From Mycolicibacter nonchromogenicus (GTDB lineage Bacteria > Actinomycetota > Actinomycetes > Mycobacteriales > Mycobacteriaceae): DNA of 64,000 nucleotides. The notes under the pieces are model-generated. The model saw nothing but the letters and a program-made list of their open reading frames with translations. It was not told the origin of the DNA and made no database searches. The DNA is taken from the NCBI RefSeq assembly GCF_002101775.1, contig NZ_LQPI01000053.1, positions 62,001-126,000 on the forward strand, read 5' to 3'. Below, piece by piece: positions 31,901 to 38,193 of this stretch (its first letter is position 1; every line of letters starts with the position of its first letter). The position numbers were made by a program, and so were the translations under genes.

Positions 31901-33214
31901 CTACAGCAGGTAACGGTAGGCCGGAGAACCGGGCTCCAGCGGCTCGACGTGGATCTCGGAGGTACGCATGCGCTCCAACAACCCATCGAGGTCGGCAGCC
32001 GACCCCAGCTGTATGCCGACCAGCGCCTCGCCGGTCTCGCGGTTGTTGCGTTTGACGTACTCGAACAGGGTGACGTCGTCGCCGGGACCGAGGACCTCGT
32101 CGAGGAAGCGCCGCAGCGCGCCCGGCTCCTGGGGGAAGTCGACCAGGAAGTAGTGCTTGAGGCCCAGGTGCACCAGCGAGCGCTCCAGGATCTCGCCGTA
32201 ACGGGACACATCGTTGTTGCCACCGGAGATCAGGCACACCACCGTGGCACCCGGGGCGACATCAGCCTCCATCAGGGCGGCCACCGACAGGGCGCCCGCG
32301 GGCTCGGCGATGATCCCCTCGTTCTGATACAGGTCGAGCATCGCCGTGCAGACCGCACCTTCGTCGACGGTGGTCATCGACACCATGTCACCGGCCGCGG
32401 ACAGCACCGCGAACGGCAGCGCCCCGGCGCGTCGGACGGCCGCACCGTCCACGAACTGGTCGACGTGCTCCAGGCTCACCAGCTCCCCCGCCGACAGCGC
32501 CGCCATCATCGAGGCGGCCCCGGCCGGCTCCGCGCCCAGCACAGCACTTTTGGTGGTCCGCTCGGCCAGGTAGGTGGTGATGCCCGAGATGCACCCGCCG
32601 CCCCCGACCGGCACCACCACCAGGTCCGGCTCGGTGTCGAGTTGGTCGAGTATCTCCACCGCGATCGTGCCCTGACCCGCCATGGTCCGCAGGTCGTCGT
32701 AGGGCGGCACCAGAGTGGCACCGGTGCGGGCGACATCGGCCAGGGCCGCCTCCGCGGCCAGGTCGTAGGTCGCGCCGCCGACGATCAGTTCGATGAACTC
32801 GCCGCCGTGGTAGCGGATGCGGTCGCGCTTCTGTTTCGGGGTTTTGGCCGGCACATAGACCCGGCCGTGGACACCCAGCGACCGGCAGGCGAACGCGAAT
32901 CCCTGTGCGTGATTGCCGGCCGACGAGCACACCACGCCGGCGGCGAGTTCGGCTTCACTGAGCTGGACCAGCAGGTTGTAGGCCCCGCGCAGCTTGTAGG
33001 AGCGCACCGACTGCAGGTCTTCGCGCTTGAGATAGACGTTGGCGCCGGTCAGCTCGGAGAGCCGGTCGTTGTACTGCAACGGGGTGGGCGTGACCACACC
33101 GGCGATCCGGTCGGCCGCCGCGTCAATGTCGGCCGCGGTCAACGGACCCTTCAACCGGCCCTGCGAGGGGCCCGACGTGGAGGCACTTCGGTTCTGGCGC
33201 AGTTCGGCGGACAC
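31901..33214 (-). CDS. ilvA: Threonine dehydratase
   Basis: IlvA deaminates threonine to 2-oxobutyrate, the first step toward isoleucine. The 437-residue protein has the PLP Lys74 in SVRSYKLRGAYN, the SSAGNHAQGFA loop, the tetraglycine phosphate cup VGGGGCISG, and a single C-terminal ACT-like regulatory domain (about 340-437, HYFLVDFPQEPGALRRFL). It therefore has the form expected of a biosynthetic, isoleucine-regulated enzyme. It is preceded by an F420-nitroreductase-like gene, as in Rv1558-Rv1559, and followed by the ThrE-like exporter. Confidence 0.95.
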   Translation of the reverse strand: MSAELRQNRSASTSGPSQGRLKGPLTAADIDAAADRIAGVVTPTPLQYNDRLSELTGANVYLKREDLQSVRSYKLRGAYNLLVQLSEAELAAGVVCSSAGNHAQGFAFACRSLGVHGRVYVPAKTPKQKRDRIRYHGGEFIELIVGGATYDLAAEAALADVARTGATLVPPYDDLRTMAGQGTIAVEILDQLDTEPDLVVVPVGGGGCISGITTYLAERTTKSAVLGAEPAGAASMMAALSAGELVSLEHVDQFVDGAAVRRAGALPFAVLSAAGDMVSMTTVDEGAVCTAMLDLYQNEGIIAEPAGALSVAALMEADVAPGATVVCLISGGNNDVSRYGEILERSLVHLGLKHYFLVDFPQEPGALRRFLDEVLGPGDDVTLFEYVKRNNRETGEALVGIQLGSAADLDGLLERMRTSEIHVEPLEPGSPAYRYLL

Positions 33215-33242
33215 CGCAATATGGTGTCACCCAGTGGGGCGT

Positions 33243-33680
33243 TCAGCCCACCGGGGTCAGCACGAACACCGGGATCTGGCGGTCGGTCTTCTCCTGATAC
33301 TCGGCGTAGTACGGGAAAGCCTCGACCGCCCGCTCCCACCACTGCGCCTTTTCCTCGCCGAATACCTCCCGGGCGTCGTAGTCGCCGGTGACGGGCCCGT
33401 CCTGCAGCTCTACGCGCGGGTTGGCGGCCACGTTGTAGTACCAGACCGGGTTCTTCGGGGCCCCACCCAGCGACGCGACGATCGCGTACTCACCGTCGTG
33501 TTCCACCCGCATCAGCGGGATCTTGCGCAGCTTGCCGGTCTTGGCTCCGACCGTGGTCAGCAGCACGACCGGTTTGCCCTTCATCTCGATTCCCTCGGTA
33601 CCACCGGAGGCCATGTACTTCTCGGCGTTCTCGCGGGACCAATCCAACGGGCTGGGTGCATATTCTCCGCTCAGAGGCAT
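33243..33680 (-). CDS. Deazaflavin (F420)-dependent nitroreductase-family protein
   Basis: This 145-residue Ddn-like protein has [35 protein letters not shown], then [21 protein letters not shown] and [32 protein letters not shown]. These are the ordered signatures of the F420-binding split-barrel group (cited in parts). It should use F420H2 to reduce quinones or similar acceptors. It is the positional counterpart of Rv1558, upstream of ilvA with a 28-bp gap. TAGGCT sits 6 nt before its ATG, indicating a leaderless mRNA that probably continues into ilvA. Confidence 0.88.
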   Translation of the reverse strand: MPLSGEYAPSPLDWSRENAEKYMASGGTEGIEMKGKPVVLLTTVGAKTGKLRKIPLMRVEHDGEYAIVASLGGAPKNPVWYYNVAANPRVELQDGPVTGDYDAREVFGEEKAQWWERAVEAFPYYAEYQEKTDRQIPVFVLTPVG

Positions 33681-33686
33681 GCGGCC

Positions 33687-33692
33687 AGCCTA
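33687..33692 (-). promoter_or_regulatory. Predicted -10 box upstream of the 33.2-33.7 kb gene (leaderless)
   Basis: On the minus strand TAGGCT ends 6 nt before the ATG at 33680. Transcription probably continues into ilvA. Confidence 0.55.
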
Positions 33693-33757
33693 GTCGCGTT
33701 ACCCGACACTACGATCCGACCAGCAGATTTCGGCTGGCCTAACAATTGGTTGTCGCG

Positions 33758-33763
33758 TACCGT
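33758..33763 (+). promoter_or_regulatory. Predicted -10 box of the small membrane protein gene (leaderless)
   Basis: TACCGT ends 7 nt before the ATG at 33771. It is the main evidence that the short frame downstream is a real gene. Confidence 0.5.
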
Positions 33764-33770
33764 TAACTAC

Positions 33771-33980
33771 ATGACCACCGCCGGGCGCTTCGGGCAGCAT
33801 GTGCTGATCGCCGGTGTGCCCTGGCCGGCCTACAAGCTGGTCGCGCTGGCCGTCGGCCTGATAACCCTGCTGATCGTCGGTGTCGTGACGTCCAGCGCCG
33901 CGGCCGCGGTTCTGACCGCTGCGGGCACCTGTACGGCGGTGTGGCTCGCCTTGGGCGCTCAGCATCCGTCACGACGCTGA
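33771..33980 (+). CDS. Small hydrophobic membrane protein
   Basis: This 69-residue protein has two adjacent hydrophobic helices at about 20-40 (YKLVALAVGLITLLIVGVV) and 42-62, with a basic C-terminus (HPSRR). I do not recognise a family. A TACCGT box exactly 7 nt before the ATG supports expression as a leaderless mRNA. It is divergent from the F420-fold gene and ends 3 bp from the stop of the convergent DUF488 gene, so the space is tightly used. Its role is unknown. Confidence 0.55.
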   Translation: MTTAGRFGQHVLIAGVPWPAYKLVALAVGLITLLIVGVVTSSAAAAVLTAAGTCTAVWLALGAQHPSRR

Positions 33981-33983
33981 CAG

Positions 33984-34502
33984 CTATTCGGGCTCGGCCG
34001 GCAGGCGGTCATAGATCAGCACGTCGCCGGCAACGCGGGCTTCGGCGGTGGGCCGGTGATCGTGCAGCCTGCCGTCGTGCATCAGGTGCCGGACCTCGAC
34101 GCCCCGCACCAGGGTGAGGTGATCGGCGATCAGTTTGCGATGGCATCGCCACCAGAGGCTCTCGGCGCACATCACCGCCACCTGTTGATCTGCCGTCAGC
34201 AGCTCGTCGATTCCGGCCTGGAAGTCCTCAGACCGCATGTAGCCCGCGTAGGACCGAAACGAGACATTGCGCAGCCCGATGTCGGGGCTGTTCCCCGTGG
34301 CCCGTCGCCAGCCGCCGAGCCGCGGCTCCCACCGATATCCCACCCCGGCTTCCGGCAGCCAGCGCTGCATCTCTTCTCGCGCAGTGTCCGGATTGCGCCG
34401 GCTTCCCGGAGCGCTGCGGACGTCGACCAGGGCTTGAACACCGGCGCCCGAGAGCAGCGCGGCGATCTCGGCTCGGTCCGCGGTGCCGTGGCCGAACGTC
34501 AA
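33984..34502 (-). CDS. DUF488 domain protein
   Basis: This protein of about 172 residues has the DUF488 signature: TFGHGT near the N-terminus, LVDVRSAPGSRRNP, and CAESLWWRCHRKLIADHL with a conserved Cys. The function of the family is unknown. The start is odd. The only standard codon in frame is TTG at 34502, which would cut the usual N-terminal VLTFGHGT strand. Five codons upstream, an ACG at 34517 lies 6 nt after a perfect AGGAG. A mutated or non-canonical start (ATG to ACG) there is likely. It follows the crotonase gene with a short gap. Confidence 0.8.
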   Translation of the reverse strand: MTFGHGTADRAEIAALLSGAGVQALVDVRSAPGSRRNPDTAREEMQRWLPEAGVGYRWEPRLGGWRRATGNSPDIGLRNVSFRSYAGYMRSEDFQAGIDELLTADQQVAVMCAESLWWRCHRKLIADHLTLVRGVEVRHLMHDGRLHDHRPTAEARVAGDVLIYDRLPAEPE

Positions 34503-34550
34503 AACCGTTGGCGACGTGGCGTTCTCCTGTCAGGCTCGCTCGTGGCCGGC

Positions 34551-35348
34551 TCAGCGGCCGCCGACCCGTTTCAGATATGCCATGGCCGAGGCCTGCGACT
34601 CCGGATCGTGCACCGCGGTGACCAGAGCATCGGCGTCGTTCCAGCTGCGCGTGGTGCCCACCATGCCGTCGGTCACCGCGTTGACCTGCCGCTTGGTGCC
34701 GCCCAACGTGAGCGCGGACTTGCCGACCAGCTGTCCGACCAGCTCCTGCACCGCCACCTCAAGGCCGGCCTCGGGCACCACCCGGTTGAGGAAGCCGATC
34801 GCCTGGGCCTCAGCGGCACCGAACGGGCGGCAGGTCATCACCAGTTCTTTGGTGCGCGCCGGCCCGATCTCGCGGACCAGTCGCGGGATACCGCCCCAGG
34901 CCAGCGGAATTCCCAGGTCGACCTCGGGAATCGAGAACCGGGTGTCCTCGGCGGCCACCCGCAGATCGCACGCGGCGGCCAACACGACACCGCCACCGAC
35001 ACAGTGCCCGTGCAGCCGCGCCACCGTCACCGCTCGCATGGCCTCGATCGCGTCGGCCATCCGCCGTCCGGCGTCGGCGGCCTCCCGCAGCCCTCCGGCG
35101 CCGTCGGCGGCGGCGGTGAACGCGGCCAGATCGGCCCCGGCGGAGAACGCCCGGCCGCTGCCGGCCACGACCACCACCTTGACCGCCGGCCGGGCGTCGA
35201 ACCAGCGGGCCGCCGCCACCAACTCGTCGAGCGTCAGCGTGCTCAGTGGGTTGAGTTTGTCCGGACGGTTCAAGGTGATGGAGCCGAGCGCGCCGTCGGC
35301 CGCAACCGTGATGGTCGAGGCCTGCAGTGTCTCGGTGCCGGCTTGCAT
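34551..35348 (-). CDS. Enoyl-CoA hydratase/isomerase (crotonase family)
   Basis: This 265-residue crotonase has the oxyanion loops RAFSAGADLAAF (about 65-76) and GHCVGGGVVLAAACDLRVA (about 113-131). The position of one usual catalytic Glu is seen in FSIPEVDLGI. The second canonical Glu is not obvious in LAWGGIPRLVREIG, where a hydrophobic residue occupies that area, so the exact reaction is open. It may hydrate or isomerise enoyl-CoA in fatty-acid or sterol degradation. The promoter is leaderless by spacing. It is divergent from the LCMT-type methyltransferase. Confidence 0.85.
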   Translation of the reverse strand: MQAGTETLQASTITVAADGALGSITLNRPDKLNPLSTLTLDELVAAARWFDARPAVKVVVVAGSGRAFSAGADLAAFTAAADGAGGLREAADAGRRMADAIEAMRAVTVARLHGHCVGGGVVLAAACDLRVAAEDTRFSIPEVDLGIPLAWGGIPRLVREIGPARTKELVMTCRPFGAAEAQAIGFLNRVVPEAGLEVAVQELVGQLVGKSALTLGGTKRQVNAVTDGMVGTTRSWNDADALVTAVHDPESQASAMAYLKRVGGR

Positions 35349-35355
35349 GGCGTCG

Positions 35356-35361
35356 ACGTTA
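35356..35361 (-). promoter_or_regulatory. Predicted -10 box of the crotonase gene (leaderless)
   Basis: On the minus strand TAACGT ends 7 nt before the ATG at 35348. Confidence 0.5.
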
Positions 35362-35422
35362 GTGGCGCCGCGCCGGTCAAGGCGCGGGATTGCGGTTACG
35401 GGCTCCGACCCTCGACATCGCC

Positions 35423-35428
35423 TACGGT
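35423..35428 (+). promoter_or_regulatory. Predicted -10 box of the LCMT-type methyltransferase gene (leaderless)
   Basis: TACGGT ends 6 nt before the ATG at 35435. This supports that start over an upstream in-frame codon at 35390. Confidence 0.5.
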
Positions 35429-35434
35429 GAGGCC

Positions 35435-36268
35435 ATGTCGATTGCCGTCACCGAGTTCAGTCTGGTCGAGCAGACCGCTTTCCTCACGGCGTATGCCCGG
35501 GCACTGGACTGTCGTGCGCCCGTCCCGATCCTCGGCGACGAGTTCTCCGACCGCGTCGTCGGCCTGATCGACTACGACTTCCCGGCATTCCGGATCCCGG
35601 CGAGCGTGGTGCGCCAAACCGCCCTGCGCGCGAAGATGCTCGACGAGCGTGTGCGCACGTACACCGCTGCGCACCCCGATGCGGTGGTGATCGACCTGGG
35701 CGCCGGGATCAACGAGCCGTTGGCCCGGGTGAAGCCGCCGGCCGGTGTCGACTGGTACAGCATCGATCTGCCGCGCGTGATCGCACTGCGCGAGAAGGTG
35801 GTGCCGGCCCAGCCCGCCGAGCACAACATCGCCGCCGATCTGACCGGCACGGACTGGACAGCCGCTGTCCCCGTCGGCCGACCGACCATGGTGATCGCCG
35901 ACGGTCTGTTCGCCTTTCTCACCGAGGCTGAAGTCATCGCGCTGATCGGGCACGCCATAGACCATGTGGGAACCGGCGAATTGGCGTTCAACGACTACGG
36001 CCGGGTCGGGATGTTCAGCTGGCTGGGCATGAAGCTGGCGCCCCGGGGAATGTTCAGCGTGCTGCGCCACGTCTGGGCCAATCCCGGCTTCACCGATCCG
36101 CGCACGCCGCAGCGGTGGGATCCGCGCCTGCGTCTGGTAGAGCAGGCCTGTCTGGCACATGCCGCCGAGGTGGACTCATTTCCCGGCCCGGCCCGCCGAA
36201 TGACCCGGCTCGCCGGCCGGTTCAAGTCATTGGCCGGCAAGGCCCGGGTGCTGCGCTACAAGTTCTGA
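35435..36268 (+). CDS. Leucine-carboxyl-methyltransferase-family SAM methyltransferase
   Basis: This 277-residue protein has the LCMT/PPM1-type order: LRAKMLDERVRTYTAAHPDAVVIDLGAGINEP (motif I around residue 85), WYSIDLPRVIALREKVVP, DWTAAVPVGRPTMVIADGLFAFLTEAEVIALI, and FNDYGRVGMFS. Mycobacteria carry many such enzymes, often annotated as O-methyltransferases, with mostly unknown substrates. It stands alone between the crotonase and a secreted protein gene. No partner suggests a substrate. Confidence 0.82.
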   Translation: MSIAVTEFSLVEQTAFLTAYARALDCRAPVPILGDEFSDRVVGLIDYDFPAFRIPASVVRQTALRAKMLDERVRTYTAAHPDAVVIDLGAGINEPLARVKPPAGVDWYSIDLPRVIALREKVVPAQPAEHNIAADLTGTDWTAAVPVGRPTMVIADGLFAFLTEAEVIALIGHAIDHVGTGELAFNDYGRVGMFSWLGMKLAPRGMFSVLRHVWANPGFTDPRTPQRWDPRLRLVEQACLAHAAEVDSFPGPARRMTRLAGRFKSLAGKARVLRYKF

Positions 36269-36279
36269 GAGTCTTGGGG

Positions 36280-37005
36280 TTACAGGGCGCCGAACACGTC
36301 GCCGAGATACTGCGACGGGTCGAAATCGAGGCTGGCGAACGGGTCGTTGGGAACGAGGTAGTCCGGCACCTCGGGGATCCACGAGTGGAACAGGCTGTTC
36401 CACAAGAACATCGGGTCGTTGTCGCCGATCGTCAGGTAGGCGGCCGACGCGAAGTTGATCGGGTCGGTCACCACCGTGTAGCCGAGGTCGCCGGCCGACA
36501 TCACCCAGTAGTTCAGGTCGTGCGGTCCCACGCCGTTGATGGTCAGGTTGGTGAAGTCACCGACGTTGACCTCATAGATCGAGGATCCGGACAGGTAGGC
36601 GAAGTTGCCCAGGCTGCTGAGGTCGAAGTCGTCCGCCAGGCTGGGGTTGATGTCGAACTCACCGAATTGGTAGGCCCGGGTGGAGAAGAACGAGTTCCAG
36701 TAGTCCTCGATCTTGATGGTGTACGTCCCGGCGTCGATCGTGTTGTCGCCGTCGGTGTAGATGATGTTGTAGGGCTGGTCGCCCTTCCAGTCGGTGATGA
36801 ACGGGCGGACGCCCTGATACGTCCACCCGCCGTCCAGGATGTCACCCATCACCATGCAGACCGCACCATCGCAGGTCTCATAGGGTCCGCCGTCGAGGAA
36901 CGGGTCCCCGGCCGCATTGGCGTTCGACGCCGGAATCACCAGCGCGGCGAACGCGGCGGCAGCGCCCATCCCCACCAGGTTGAGAAGACGACGCGAAACC
37001 CCCAT
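36280..37005 (-). CDS. Secreted acidic protein of unknown function
   Basis: This 241-residue protein starts with a clear signal peptide (MGVSRRLLNLVGMGAAAAFA, cleavage after SNANA near residue 32). The mature part is acidic and rich in Asp, Tyr, Asn and Phe, with one Cys pair near 45 and 50 and no membrane helix. The composition suggests a beta-rich exported protein of the kind found in mycobacterial culture filtrate, but I do not recognise a family. AGGG precedes the ATG. The 272-bp upstream region is unusually AT-rich and has two inverted repeats. Confidence 0.75.
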   Translation of the reverse strand: MGVSRRLLNLVGMGAAAAFAALVIPASNANAAGDPFLDGGPYETCDGAVCMVMGDILDGGWTYQGVRPFITDWKGDQPYNIIYTDGDNTIDAGTYTIKIEDYWNSFFSTRAYQFGEFDINPSLADDFDLSSLGNFAYLSGSSIYEVNVGDFTNLTINGVGPHDLNYWVMSAGDLGYTVVTDPINFASAAYLTIGDNDPMFLWNSLFHSWIPEVPDYLVPNDPFASLDFDPSQYLGDVFGAL

Positions 37006-37049
37006 GACTGCCCTCCGTGTTGTTCAAGCTCTACAGCGCTGTGAATCAA

Positions 37050-37071
37050 CAGGCGTCAATCATTACGCCTG
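37050..37071. promoter_or_regulatory. Inverted repeat 1 upstream of the secreted-protein gene
   Basis: CAGGCGT (37050-37056) and ACGCCTG (37065-37071) form a perfect 7-bp inverted repeat around an AT-rich 8-bp centre, 45 bp upstream of the ATG at 37005. It could be an operator or a hairpin in the 5' leader; there is no T-run. Confidence 0.5.
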
Positions 37072-37076
37072 CGATA

Positions 37077-37097
37077 TAGCATAGGTAGACTATGCTA
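37077..37097. promoter_or_regulatory. Inverted repeat 2 upstream of the secreted-protein gene
   Basis: TAGCATAG (37077-37084) and CTATGCTA (37090-37097) form a perfect 8-bp inverted repeat around GTAGA, an operator-like 21-bp site. The rest of 37098-37277 is AT-rich spacer in which I see no gene. A 66-codon frame at 37046-37246 runs over these repeats and has no support. Confidence 0.6.
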
Positions 37098-37277
37098 ATG
37101 GTACTCATGGGTAAAGTTCGATTTTCTGCCATGAGTTCCCCGCCGGAATCGGCTCCGCAGTGAGCCCAACCGTCCCCACCTCCCCCCGAGGCCACACCTG
37201 TTGCGCGAGAAGTTCCAGACGTTACACCAGTTAAGCGGTGTTGCAATCAGGAACGAATCTCACCGTTCCGCTGACAT

Positions 37278-37664
37278 TCAGACTCTGGGTGGATGAATTC
37301 CACACGTGCACGAATCCACGGATGGACAAGTGCACCGCATTCCCCACTCGATGACCGCACGCGCCCGCGACAACGACTCCAACTGGGCATCGATCTCGGC
37401 GAGTTTCGCCCGGGCCAGCGCCTTGCTCGCCGGCCGCCCGGGCGCGTCGTCGGCGAACAGCAGCGCAATCTCCTCGAGGGCGAACCCGGCCGTCTTGCAC
37501 AGGCCGATCACCTCGAGTCGGGCCAGCACCGCCTCGTCGTAGCGGCGCTGACCGCCGATTCGGGCCGGGGGCGCCAGCAGGCCGATCCGCTCGTAGTAGC
37601 GCAGGGTGGTCGCGGCGACGCCACTGCGATGCGCCACCTCGCCGATGCTCAACCGGCCGGACAC
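37278..37664 (-). CDS. MerR-family regulator with a Cys-rich C-terminus
   Basis: This 128-residue MerR protein has its winged helix at 3-40 (LSIGEVAHRSGVAATTLRYYERIGLL) and a dimerisation helix at about 78-108. The short tail C111-T-C113-x5-C119-T-C121 could bind metal or a cluster. This pattern differs from the CxxCxCx5C of SoxR. The GTG at 37664 has GGAGG 5 nt upstream. A 15-bp perfect palindrome separates it from the divergent PPOX gene, which is its probable target. Confidence 0.85.
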   Translation of the reverse strand: MSGRLSIGEVAHRSGVAATTLRYYERIGLLAPPARIGGQRRYDEAVLARLEVIGLCKTAGFALEEIALLFADDAPGRPASKALARAKLAEIDAQLESLSRARAVIEWGMRCTCPSVDSCTCGIHPPRV

Positions 37665-37681
37665 CGCCACCTCCGGAGGAC

Positions 37682-37696
37682 TTGACTTGAAGTCAA
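37682..37696. promoter_or_regulatory. MerR operator palindrome
   Basis: TTGACTTGAAGTCAA is a perfect palindrome (7-bp arms about one G) in the gap between the divergent merR and PPOX genes. Its left arm doubles as a TTGACT -35 for the PPOX gene, the usual MerR arrangement in which the dimer sits between -35 and -10. Confidence 0.7.
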
Positions 37697-37719
37697 CTCT
37701 AAGTTGTTCCCTGGGAAGT

Positions 37720-38172
37720 ATGCACCTCCGACTGTTCAACGAGCTACAAGACGCCCGCTACGCACTGCTGCGCACCTTCCGCGGCGACGGCACCCCCGTC
37801 GACACCCCGATATGGTTCGCGATCGACGACGACACCCTGGTGTTTCGGACCAAACTCGGACCCAAGACGCGCAGGCTGGCCTCGCGCCCAGAGGTCGAGT
37901 TGATCGCCTGCGACTACCGCGGCCGGCCCCGAGACCAGGCGAGGGCGCTACCCGGCCGGGCCACCGTGCTGTCCGGCGACGAGGCCGAGGCCGCCAACCG
38001 CACCCTGCACCGGCGCTACGGCTGGCAGTGGAACGTTGTGCCGATGCTCTCGGTGCCCGGCGTGACGAACGTGCACCGGGATCTGCCGTTGCGGGAGAAG
38101 TTACGGCGCACCCGAACCCGCAACCTGTGGCCCGACAGCGTGATCGTCCGGGTCGATCCGCTCCCGCACTAG
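37720..38172 (+). CDS. PPOX-class (probable F420-dependent) enzyme
   Basis: This 150-residue split-barrel protein has RYALLRTFRGDGTPVDTPIWFAIDDDTLVFRT (cited in parts by position 12-44), KTRRLASRPEVELIACD and PGRATVLSGDEAEAANR. It matches the group of PPOX proteins predicted to use F420, like Rv2061c. The substrate is unknown. The ATG at 37720 lies just after GGGAAG. It is divergent from merR across a strong palindrome, so it is probably induced by whatever the MerR Cys cluster senses. It converges with dnaE1. Confidence 0.82.
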   Translation: MHLRLFNELQDARYALLRTFRGDGTPVDTPIWFAIDDDTLVFRTKLGPKTRRLASRPEVELIACDYRGRPRDQARALPGRATVLSGDEAEAANRTLHRRYGWQWNVVPMLSVPGVTNVHRDLPLREKLRRTRTRNLWPDSVIVRVDPLPH

Positions 38173-38193
38173 GCCGCACTCCCGCGCAAGACG

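Noticed and set aside
37046..37246. 66-codon minus-strand frame in the intergenic AT-rich region
   Set aside because: It runs through two inverted repeats, has no ribosome-binding site or leaderless box and no recognisable features.
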